In this document: piece by piece, positions 56,434 to 63,369 of the stretch | How positions within the stretch are numbered: the first letter of the stretch is position 1 | Layout of the letters: each line of letters opens with the position of its first letter | Assembly (NCBI RefSeq): GCF_014202225.1 | Contig: NZ_JACHGE010000010.1 | Location: 1 to 64,000 of the forward strand | DNA from: Algibacter amylolyticus | Lineage (GTDB): Bacteria > Bacteroidota > Bacteroidia > Flavobacteriales > Flavobacteriaceae | Reading direction: 5' to 3' | DNA: 64,000 nt | Position numbers and translations under genes: made by a program | The notes under the pieces: generated by a model | The model's input: only the letters and a program-made list of their open reading frames with translations | Database searches by the model: none | Told to the model about the DNA's origin: nothing

Positions 56434-57804
56434 ATGGAAACACAAAACAACAATCTGCAGCAAAACAAATTTGGGCATTGGCTTAAAACTTCAATAACAG
56501 CAAGAATGCTCATGGTCGGGTTTCTGGTTATCATCTTATTAGTCCCATTATCATACATTAATAGTTTAATAAACGAAAGAGCCTTTAGGCAAAAAGATGT
56601 GGTAAACGAAATAAATAAAAAATGGGGAAACGATGTTTTGGTTTACGGTCCCATTTTAAAACTCCCTTATAAAACATACAGCGAAACCAAAACCTTTAAC
56701 GAGAAAACTAAAACTTATTTTAAAGAAACACAAACGCATATTAAGTATGCTTATATATTTCCAGAACATCTCAACGCAACAGTAGATGTAAATTCAAAAA
56801 CCTTAAAACGAGGTAACTTTGAGTCGGCTGTATTTACTACAACAATGGACTTTACAGGAAACTATATTCCTGTAGATTTAACGGCAAAAGGCATTAAACA
56901 AGAAGATATTGTTTGGAACGAGGCTTCCATAATTATTAAAACCTCTAACTTAAAAGGCATAAAAAGCGAAGTACAAATAAAACTAGAAGACAAAGCATAC
57001 AGTTTCGAAACTAATTTTAATCAAAACACTAACAGCCGTCTCGATGTATTAGAATCTGCGCTAATTAAAAACGAAGATTTATTCAAAACAAAAAATACGC
57101 CTTTTAGCTTCTCCATGACCTTTAATGGCAGCCGCCAAATAGAGTTAATTCCTATTGGAAAAACCACAACCATGCATATGAATTCCAATTGGGCAGACCC
57201 AAGTTTTATGGGTAACTACCTACCCAACGACGAAACTAAAAGCATTACAAAAGACGGTTTTAAAGCCGATTGGAAAATATTACATATAAACAGAGCCTTC
57301 TCGCAGCAACACCTAAAAAGCATTCCTAAACTAAGTCAGTTTGCTTTCGGAACAAAATTTATGGTCATGGTAGACGAATACCAAAAAAGCGAACGCTCTG
57401 CCAAATACGGTTTTCTAGTTATTGGGCTTACCTTTTTAGTATTCTTCCTAATACAAACCCTTAGTAAAATACACATTCACCCTTTTCAATATTTAATGAT
57501 TGGGTTGGCGCTAACTATGTTTTACACGCTATTAGTATCCCTATCGGAGCACAGTAATTTCCTAAAAGCCTATGTAATTTCTGGCGCATCGGTAATTGTG
57601 CTAATCACTTTATATTCAAAATCTATATTAAAAACCTTTAAGTTTCCAATATTTATCGGGCTATCGTTAACAGGATTATACGCCTTTATTTACGTTATTA
57701 TTCAGTTAGAAAACTACGCCTTATTAGTTGGCAGCATTGGCTTATTCCTAATACTTGCCATCGTTATGTTTGTATCTCGAAAAATAGATTGGCACAACGG
57801 TTAA
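56434..57804 (+). CDS. creD: CreD-like inner-membrane protein
   Basis: 456 residues with an N-terminal membrane segment (ITARMLMVGFLVIILLVPLS), a large periplasmic domain (about residues 45-325) and a C-terminal cluster of about six segments (from AKYGFLVIGLTFLVFFLIQT to LVGSIGLFLILAIVMFV). The sequence MVDEYQKSERSAKYGFLVIG and the layout are those of CreD, linked to envelope stress and beta-lactam response in enterobacteria. Here there is no CreBC; control probably comes from the winged-helix gene 53 bp upstream. Confidence 0.88.
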   Translation: METQNNNLQQNKFGHWLKTSITARMLMVGFLVIILLVPLSYINSLINERAFRQKDVVNEINKKWGNDVLVYGPILKLPYKTYSETKTFNEKTKTYFKETQTHIKYAYIFPEHLNATVDVNSKTLKRGNFESAVFTTTMDFTGNYIPVDLTAKGIKQEDIVWNEASIIIKTSNLKGIKSEVQIKLEDKAYSFETNFNQNTNSRLDVLESALIKNEDLFKTKNTPFSFSMTFNGSRQIELIPIGKTTTMHMNSNWADPSFMGNYLPNDETKSITKDGFKADWKILHINRAFSQQHLKSIPKLSQFAFGTKFMVMVDEYQKSERSAKYGFLVIGLTFLVFFLIQTLSKIHIHPFQYLMIGLALTMFYTLLVSLSEHSNFLKAYVISGASVIVLITLYSKSILKTFKFPIFIGLSLTGLYAFIYVIIQLENYALLVGSIGLFLILAIVMFVSRKIDWHNG

Positions 57805-57822
57805 TTGATATAATTTAGTATG

Positions 57823-57974
57823 TGGGCGTTACCCCGATCCCGATAGCTATCGGGAGGGGTCGCGCTTTATTCGTCATTTTCTATTTTAAATTAATGAACA
57901 TATGAATATAAATATTTCACTACTCGCTCCCTCCTACGTCGGGGAGCTCAGACAGACCGTTCAATCGCTAACGC
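57823..57974 (-). repeat. Interspersed element copy 4
   Basis: Inverted orientation, about 152 bp. Minus strand: GCGTTAGCGATTGAACGG ... GAGCTCCCCGACGTAGGAGG, then GAGCGAGTAGTGAAA as in copy 3, an AT-rich insert of about 50 bp, a palindrome CCCGATAGCTATCGGG, and GGGGTAACGCCCA. It ends 13 bp before the next ATG. Confidence 0.8.
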
Positions 57975-57987
57975 AAAACCCAACAAC

Positions 57988-58275
57988 ATGAAAAACTTGA
58001 TAACAACCAGTAAAACCATTGCAGTTTTAAGCTTTGCCATAGGCACGATTTTGTTTGCTTTACAACTCTACTTTTCAAATTCATACAAGCTAATTTATCC
58101 TGGTATTATATTTATTATTGTTGCTGTAATAATCAATACAATAGCTCTACTTGGCTTATTATTTGGACTAATTGACAATAAAAACAGAAGCGAGTTATTA
58201 CAAGCCACAGGCCTAGTATTAACCAACATTCCAATAGCATTTTTGTATTTCTATATTTTAATTGAAACCTTATGA
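57988..58275 (+). CDS. Small three-span membrane protein, unknown
   Basis: 95 residues with three membrane segments (TIAVLSFAIGTILFALQLYF, LIYPGIIFIIVAVIINTIAL, LVLTNIPIAFLYFYILI). No family recognised. Its stop overlaps the DUF2809 start by 4 bp, so it is the first gene of a three-gene membrane operon. Confidence 0.7.
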   Translation: MKNLITTSKTIAVLSFAIGTILFALQLYFSNSYKLIYPGIIFIIVAVIINTIALLGLLFGLIDNKNRSELLQATGLVLTNIPIAFLYFYILIETL

Positions 58276-58649
58276 AACTCAACAAAACATATTTACTACT
58301 AACTATACTCCTGTTTACAATAGAAACGCTTATAGCCATTTACCTAAAAACGGGTTTTATTAGGCATACTTTTGGCGATTTTTTATGCGTCATCTTACTT
58401 TACTGTTTTTTTAAAACCTTTATAGAAGGCCATCATTTTAAAATTGCAGTAATAGTTTTAGCTATAGCATTTACCGTCGAGTTTTTGCAACTCACCAATT
58501 TTCTCGAACTATTTAATTTGCATAACAACCAACTAGCAAAACTCATTTTAGGCAGTACGTTTCAAATTTCAGATTTAGTGGCTTATTCACTTGGTATTAT
58601 AAGCGTAATAATTTTAGAATATAAAGTTTACAAACTATGGATTACATAA
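58272..58649 (+). CDS. DUF2809 family membrane protein
   Basis: 125 residues with about four membrane segments. The stretch GFIRHTFGDFLCVILLYCFF, AFTVEFLQL and FQISDLVAYSLG are DUF2809 landmarks (VanZ-like small proteins have related EFxQ and SDxxAYxxG motifs). Function unknown. Overlaps both neighbours (4 and 13 bp). Confidence 0.83.
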   Translation: MKLNKTYLLLTILLFTIETLIAIYLKTGFIRHTFGDFLCVILLYCFFKTFIEGHHFKIAVIVLAIAFTVEFLQLTNFLELFNLHNNQLAKLILGSTFQISDLVAYSLGIISVIILEYKVYKLWIT

Positions 58650-59302
58650 AACAGCTCTTTTTGTCCCGATTTAAAACATTTGCTTTAGTTAGCATTTCCA
58701 TACTATTTAGCATTTTTCTACTCATGATTAGAATGAAGTTAACCTACTCTTTTTTCTACTTGTTTTTAGTATGGAATTTATTTTTAGCCGTTATACCATT
58801 TGCCATAACCACATATTTAGTAAGCCTTCCCAAGCTTAATAAATATGTGTTTATACTTTGGTTTTGTATATGGCTGCTTTTTTTACCCAACGCGCCATAC
58901 ATAATAACAGATTTATTACATTTAAAAGTAAGTACCACCCATTTGCTATGGTTGGATATTTTGGTAATTATGGCCTTTGCATTAACCGGTATCATGCTTT
59001 TCTATTTGTCTATTAACGACATGAAAACCATGCTACTAAACCTAACAAATAAAAAGACGGCAAAATACATAAGCTCAACTACCATTTTCCTCTCAGGATT
59101 TGGTGTGTATTTAGGTCGGTTTTTACGCTATAATTCTTGGGAAATTTTAAGTAACCCTAAAGTTTTATTTATAGATATTTTAAATATTGCCATAAAACCA
59201 TTTGACCACCAAGAAGCCTGGTTATTTACAATACTTTTTGGTGCTTTTTTATGGCTCGGGAATTGGGCTTTTAAAACGTTTTACTCCAACCCATCAACAT
59301 AA
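58637..59302 (+). CDS. DUF1361 family membrane protein
   Basis: 221 residues with about six to seven membrane segments. The signature LFLPNAPYIITDLLHL and the region GFGVYLGRFLRYNSWEIL define DUF1361. Function unknown. Overlaps DUF2809 by 13 bp. Its 3' end overlaps the convergent dehydrogenase gene by 22 bp. Confidence 0.88.
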   Translation: MDYIKQLFLSRFKTFALVSISILFSIFLLMIRMKLTYSFFYLFLVWNLFLAVIPFAITTYLVSLPKLNKYVFILWFCIWLLFLPNAPYIITDLLHLKVSTTHLLWLDILVIMAFALTGIMLFYLSINDMKTMLLNLTNKKTAKYISSTTIFLSGFGVYLGRFLRYNSWEILSNPKVLFIDILNIAIKPFDHQEAWLFTILFGAFLWLGNWAFKTFYSNPST

Positions 59303-60492
59303 TCTTGTAAATATGAAAAACGCTCGGTTAATTTTCCATTTTCGGTAATTTTGGCACGTTTAAGAATGCCATCGGCATCGTTATTATAAAAGGCTGGAAT
59401 AACGTGTTTTAAAAACATCTCGCCAAAACCTTCGCTGGCATCTTGCGGAAGTTCGCATGGTAAATTATCGACTGCCATTACGGTTATGGCGTTGTCATTT
59501 TTAAAATCTATTTCGATTTCGGTGTCTGGATCGTAGCCATAAATAGGATCTGCAATGGTTGATGCTTTTAGTGTTGTTGCTACTGGTCCATCGACATCGC
59601 AACTTATATCGGCTACTACTTTTATGTTAAAATCTGATGACTTTACATCGCTTCTAGTATACAAATATGGTGCACCGTCGCCATAAAAATGTCCGGCTAT
59701 GTAATAATCGGTTACTTTAGCAAATCGCATAAAATCTGAAACGTACTCCTGTGGATTATCGAAAAAATCTTGGTTATCAATTAATTGTCCGTCTTTACGT
59801 TTATTATAGTCTAAGACATCGATTTTACAATATACTGGCTCGTTAAAGGTGTTATTTAAATAGTCTTGCACAGAAACACTTTTAATGTGCATGGCATCTA
59901 GCATTTCTTGAGCGCCGTTTGCTACTTTTCCGCTTCCAGTTAATAGTATTTTTATGTTTGGTATTTGTAAATTATTGAGCTCGTTTATTAATGCAGCTTG
60001 ATTTGGTAATGGGCCTGCTTTAGGTAAATTCCAGGTATTATATTTTAAACCCCAAGCTCTAAAACCATTATAAGCACCAACAATGCCTGCATATCGCCCA
60101 AAACCTATTAAGCGAAAGCCTTTATTGCTAACTATAGTTTCGTGGTCGTAGAGTTCTATATTTTTTTCTAATACGGCTTTTAATAGCTTACGGTTATAGG
60201 GTTGCTTTTTTATGGTATGCGAGAAGAAAAAGTATTTTTTGTTTGGTATTAAGGCATCGATTGGGACTTCTTTTACGCCTAGCATGACATTGCAATCTGA
60301 CACATTAGTGCTTACCTCGAACCCCGCATTTTTATATTCTTGATCTGAAAACACACGAATATCTGAGCTTTCCACCTTAAAAGTAGCATTGGGAAATTGG
60401 GTTTTAGCTTGTTCTAATTTGGTTGGTGAAAACACCACACGACGATCTGGTGGATTTTTACGCTCTTTTATAATGGCAAATGTGATACTCAT
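59281..60492 (-). CDS. Saccharopine/alanine dehydrogenase-like NAD(P) oxidoreductase
   Basis: 403 residues from ATG 60492 (MSITFAIIKERKNPPDRRVV). N-terminal AlaDh/PNT domain (1-140: KNPPDRRVVFSP, GVKEVPIDALIPNKKYFFFS), followed by a nucleotide-binding region (about 160-215, KILLTGSGKVANGAQEMLDA) and the DISCDVDGPVATTLKASTIA stretch typical of the lysine-forming saccharopine dehydrogenase/LOR-SDH group. It probably acts on an amino acid such as lysine/saccharopine. An ORF extension to 60741 runs through the interspersed element and is not protein. Confidence 0.85.
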   Translation of the reverse strand: MSITFAIIKERKNPPDRRVVFSPTKLEQAKTQFPNATFKVESSDIRVFSDQEYKNAGFEVSTNVSDCNVMLGVKEVPIDALIPNKKYFFFSHTIKKQPYNRKLLKAVLEKNIELYDHETIVSNKGFRLIGFGRYAGIVGAYNGFRAWGLKYNTWNLPKAGPLPNQAALINELNNLQIPNIKILLTGSGKVANGAQEMLDAMHIKSVSVQDYLNNTFNEPVYCKIDVLDYNKRKDGQLIDNQDFFDNPQEYVSDFMRFAKVTDYYIAGHFYGDGAPYLYTRSDVKSSDFNIKVVADISCDVDGPVATTLKASTIADPIYGYDPDTEIEIDFKNDNAITVMAVDNLPCELPQDASEGFGEMFLKHVIPAFYNNDADGILKRAKITENGKLTERFSYLQDYVDGLE

Positions 60493-60593
60493 ATATTGAT
60501 TTTTTACTGACAGGGATTGCTTTGGTATAAATTTTGAACTAAATGTACTAGTTTTGGAGTGGTATACAAAGTTTTTTGATAACTTTGCTGCCC

Positions 60594-60695
60594 GCGTTAG
60601 GGATGGAGGCTTTGTTGAAGCTCTTTTTGTGTTGTTGCACATATGCAACACAAAAAAGCGACTGCCGAGAGCCCGACCCTTTTGGGTAACGCCCA
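60594..60695 (+). repeat. Interspersed element copy 5
   Basis: About 102 bp: GCGTTAGGGATGGAGG ... GAGAGCCCGACCCTTTTGGG then TAACGCCCA. The middle is a long hairpin built from TTTTTGTGTTG and CAACACAAAAAA. It lies between the dehydrogenase start and ssrA. Confidence 0.8.
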
Positions 60696-60763
60696 CTTCT
60701 AGATACATCCCGAAATAAATTCGGGCCACTCGAAGTGACAACTTTTACTATTTTATTTAAATT

Positions 60764-61155
60764 GGGGTCGACTGGTTTTGACAGCGAGATTAATTGAACG
60801 GTAAGCACGTCGTGTAATGGCATTGAAACACGTTAAAGGCTAGACCAAATTTTAAACGGCGAGAATAACTACGCTTTAGCAGCATAATTCGAATTATAGT
60901 AGAATTGGCCTAGGTACACAAGGTGTACATGCTTTATGTCTCCGGAAAGCCTTGATTGACGGCGTTCCATTTTGAGGCATCGTAAATGTCAATATAGTTT
61001 AAGTAGTGCTTTGATACTTTTACGAAACTAAAGAAGCTAAGTTATAAGTGGGTTGTCTTTAACCAGCTTATAATCGAAAACCCAAGAAAAGAATAAACGT
61101 GTAGAAAGCTCTTTGGTTACTTGTTTGGACGAGAGTTCGATTCTCTCCGACTCCA
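60764..61155 (+). ncRNA. ssrA: Transfer-messenger RNA (tmRNA)
   Basis: A 392-nt RNA that rescues stalled ribosomes and tags the broken protein. The 5' end GGGGTCGACTGGTTTTGACA and 3' end GTTCGATTCTCTCCGACTCC then A form the tRNA-like part; acceptor GGGGTCG pairs with CGACTCC. The tag reading frame (60858-60887) encodes GENNYALAA then TAA, the usual Bacteroidota-type tag. Pseudoknot-rich sequence fills the rest. CCA is not encoded. A strong terminator follows. Confidence 0.97.
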
Positions 61156-61157
61156 CT

Positions 61158-61197
61158 TAAAAAACCCCGAAAACGTAATGTTTTTTTTGGGGTTTTT
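61158..61197 (+). terminator. Intrinsic terminator of ssrA
   Basis: AAAAACCCC (from 61160) pairs with GGGGTTTTT (61189-61197), with an A/T-rich loop region, followed by ATTTTA. It directly follows the tmRNA. Confidence 0.85.
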
Positions 61198-61233
61198 ATT
61201 TTAAGCCAACATTTTTAAAGGACTAACTTCAAA

Positions 61234-61555
61234 TTACAAAATGTTAGACAAAATATCTTCTGTTTTCTTACTGGAGATTTTATAAACATACAAGCCATAC
61301 CAAGCTATAAATAGAAAACATAAAAGGGGCAGTTTAAACGAGATATTAACTTCGGGCATTCCCATAATTTTAATATCTGCAACGCCATTACCGCCTTGGT
61401 CAATAACTATACCTTGTAGCTTTGGCATTAGTGCACCTCCTACAATGGCCATAATTAACCTGCAGATCCTACTTTAGAATGCTCCTCGGTTAAATCCCTA
61501 AGGCAATACCATATATGGTTGGGAACATTAAAGACATAACTATTTTAATGCTTCA
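61234..61555 (-). pseudogene. Decayed C-terminus of a FucP/GluP-like sugar MFS transporter
   Basis: The last 72 codons (MAIVGGALMPKLQGIVIDQG ... KLPLLCFLFIAWYGLYVY) are the typical end of Bacteroidota FucP/GluP-type sugar symporters. Upstream the same protein continues in other frames: MSLMFPTIYGIALG, a shift and stop, then LTEEHSKVGSAG, another shift, then LIMAIVGGA. At least two frameshifts plus loss of the first about 350 residues make it a dead fragment. It lies right behind ssrA. Confidence 0.85.
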
Positions 61556-61657
61556 TTTTCTTTTTTCCTTAACTTACAATACTAAAACAATATTTAGAGT
61601 TAAAGGTTTATAGACTTAAAAAAACAAAAAACATATCAAATTTTGTGTTTTTTAGAC

Positions 61658-61665
61658 TACTTTTG
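61658..61665 (+). promoter_or_regulatory. -7 box of the small-GTPase operon
   Basis: TACTTTTG matches TAnnTTTG, 28 bp before the ATG at 61694. The nearest TTTG upstream (61642-61645) is only 12 bp away, too close for a normal -33. Confidence 0.4.
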
Positions 61666-61693
61666 TGTATCATAGCTTAATACTACTGCGAAA

Positions 61694-62056
61694 ATGAAAG
61701 AACAAGTAAAAGATGAGACTCCGGAAAATTTGAATGGTAAATTTAATTCTGCTAATTCAAAAATTGACGCCATTAAAGAACTTATTTTTGGTGAAAATAT
61801 TCAGGCATACAATTCGGAATTTGAAGCTTTAAAAGCTGATATTATTGCTAAAAAAGAGGAACTACAAAACTTAATGAGTGCTGTAGAATCTGAAATTTTA
61901 CAGAATATAGATACCTTAAGTACAGATATTAATATTAGAATTTCTGATCTAGAAAAATCTGTTGAAGATAAGCTAGATAATCTTGATGATAAAAAAGTTA
62001 ACCGAAAATTACTAAGTGAGCTTTTTATTAAATTGGGAGAGAAAATTAGTGACTAA
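61694..62056 (+). CDS. Small coiled-coil protein of the GTPase operon
   Basis: 120 residues, highly charged, no membrane segment or signal peptide. From about residue 25 to the end it is predicted by eye to be helical coiled coil (FEALKADIIAKKEELQNLMS, RISDLEKSVEDKLDNLDDKK). The end KVNRKLLSELFIKLGEKISD resembles a short amphipathic module. No family recognised. It precedes the partner gene by 14 bp, so it is the first gene of the operon. Confidence 0.65.
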   Translation: MKEQVKDETPENLNGKFNSANSKIDAIKELIFGENIQAYNSEFEALKADIIAKKEELQNLMSAVESEILQNIDTLSTDINIRISDLEKSVEDKLDNLDDKKVNRKLLSELFIKLGEKISD

Positions 62057-62070
62057 ACACTACTGCACTA

Positions 62071-62889
62071 ATGAATCAAGATGAAAAACTAAGTATCATT
62101 AAAGATATTCTGCTTACAGACGAGCGGGAGTTTACTTCATCTATTGAAAAAAAAATTAAAAGTCTTGAAAAAACTATTAATGAAAAGGAAAAACTTTCTA
62201 ATAAAGTAGATCCAATCATTGATGACAAGCTAAACAATTTTATAAAGGAAATTCCTAAAACCTTAGGACCAACCATAACCAAAACTTTAAAGGAAGAAAT
62301 TAAAAACTCGCAAGATGCCGTTGTAGAAGCTCTTTTCCCTATTATAGGAAAAATGATAAAGCGCTACATACAGCATGAAATGAAGTTATTATCCGATAAA
62401 ATTAATACACAGGTTAATAACACATTTTCTTTTAAAGGTATTTTTAGAAAAGCGAAATCTAAAGCATCTGGTGTTAATGAATCCGATTTAATACTACAAG
62501 AACTAAGCAACACTAAAATAGAGCAAGTTATTATTATTGAGAAAGGGTCTGGTATTGTTTTAGCAGAATTTTCTAAAAACAAAACAACAGATGAAGATAT
62601 GGTTGCCGGTATGCTAACCGCCATTAAAAGTTTTGTTGAAGATGCCTTTAAAAAAGAAAGCCAGAACTTACAACATATAGATTACGACCTTTACCATATT
62701 CATCTCCAAAATTTTTCTTCTTTTTATATTGCAGTGGTTATATCCGGAGCATATAACATTATTTACCAAGACAAATTAGAAGATAAAATACTAGATTTTA
62801 CAAGTAAACAAAAAGTGTCAGATATTTTGAATAACAAAGAATTAATAACCCAAAAACTAGAAGATTTCTTTAACAATGATAACATCTAA
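62071..62889 (+). CDS. Probable small-GTPase partner (coiled coil plus longin/roadblock-like domain)
   Basis: 272 residues, cytoplasmic. Residues 1-75 are charged coiled coil. SQDAVVEALFPIIGKMIKRY (about 80-100) and FKGIFRKAKSKASGV follow. The globular C-terminal part (about 135-245) includes KIEQVIIIEKGSGIVLAEFS, DEDMVAGMLTAIKSFVEDAF and DYDLYHIHLQNFSSFYIAVV. From memory this matches the N-terminal region of bacterial OmpA-family proteins that sit beside Ras-like GTPases, but the OmpA domain is missing here. The fold assignment is inference. Its stop overlaps the GTPase start by 14 bp. Confidence 0.6.
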   Translation: MNQDEKLSIIKDILLTDEREFTSSIEKKIKSLEKTINEKEKLSNKVDPIIDDKLNNFIKEIPKTLGPTITKTLKEEIKNSQDAVVEALFPIIGKMIKRYIQHEMKLLSDKINTQVNNTFSFKGIFRKAKSKASGVNESDLILQELSNTKIEQVIIIEKGSGIVLAEFSKNKTTDEDMVAGMLTAIKSFVEDAFKKESQNLQHIDYDLYHIHLQNFSSFYIAVVISGAYNIIYQDKLEDKILDFTSKQKVSDILNNKELITQKLEDFFNNDNI

Positions 62890-63364
62890 AAAAATTGTTT
62901 TAATAGGTCATTTTGGGGTAGGAAAAACATCTTTAATTAGACGTTTTGTTGAAAACACATTCTCCGAAGATTATAAAGTTACTATAGGTGTTCATATTTC
63001 TAAAAAAACTATAGAAATAGCTGAAGACGAATCTGTTTCCTTTATTATCTGGGATTTAGAAGGGCAAGATGATATTAAAAAAACTAGAGTATCATACCTA
63101 CTTGGTACACATGCCTTTATTTATGTTTTTGACCTGTCTAGACCATCGACCTTTGAAAACTTAAAAAATGAAGTTAATTACCTGCATGAAAATTACTCAA
63201 AGACTCCCCTAAAAGTTGTAGGAAATAAAGTAGATTTAGTTAATAAAGAATATTTAGCGCAATACAACGATAAATTTGATGATTTGGTCGATTTGTTTGT
63301 AAGTGCTAAAAATGGTAGTAGGGTTGAATCTCTTTTTTCTAAATTAGCTAAAGAGTTAATTTAA
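62876..63364 (+). CDS. Ras/Rab-like small GTPase
   Basis: A 162-residue single G domain of the Ras superfamily, unlike translational GTPases. G1 is GHFGVGKTS (11-19), G2 T36 (VTIGVH), G3 DLEGQ (60-64, with the catalytic Gln), G4 NKVD (117-120) and G5 SAK (143-145). The position matching Ras Gly12 is Phe13, unusual and possibly slowing hydrolysis or demanding a helper. No membrane anchor or lipid box is seen. It overlaps its partner by 14 bp and precedes the kinase by 5 bp, so these act together. Confidence 0.9.
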   Translation: MITSKKIVLIGHFGVGKTSLIRRFVENTFSEDYKVTIGVHISKKTIEIAEDESVSFIIWDLEGQDDIKKTRVSYLLGTHAFIYVFDLSRPSTFENLKNEVNYLHENYSKTPLKVVGNKVDLVNKEYLAQYNDKFDDLVDLFVSAKNGSRVESLFSKLAKELI

Positions 63365-63369
63365 GGGCC

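Noticed and set aside
60493-60741. N-terminal extension of the dehydrogenase (83 residues)
   Set aside because: It reads through interspersed element copy 5 and has no domain similarity; ATG 60492 begins the conserved AlaDh/PNT domain.
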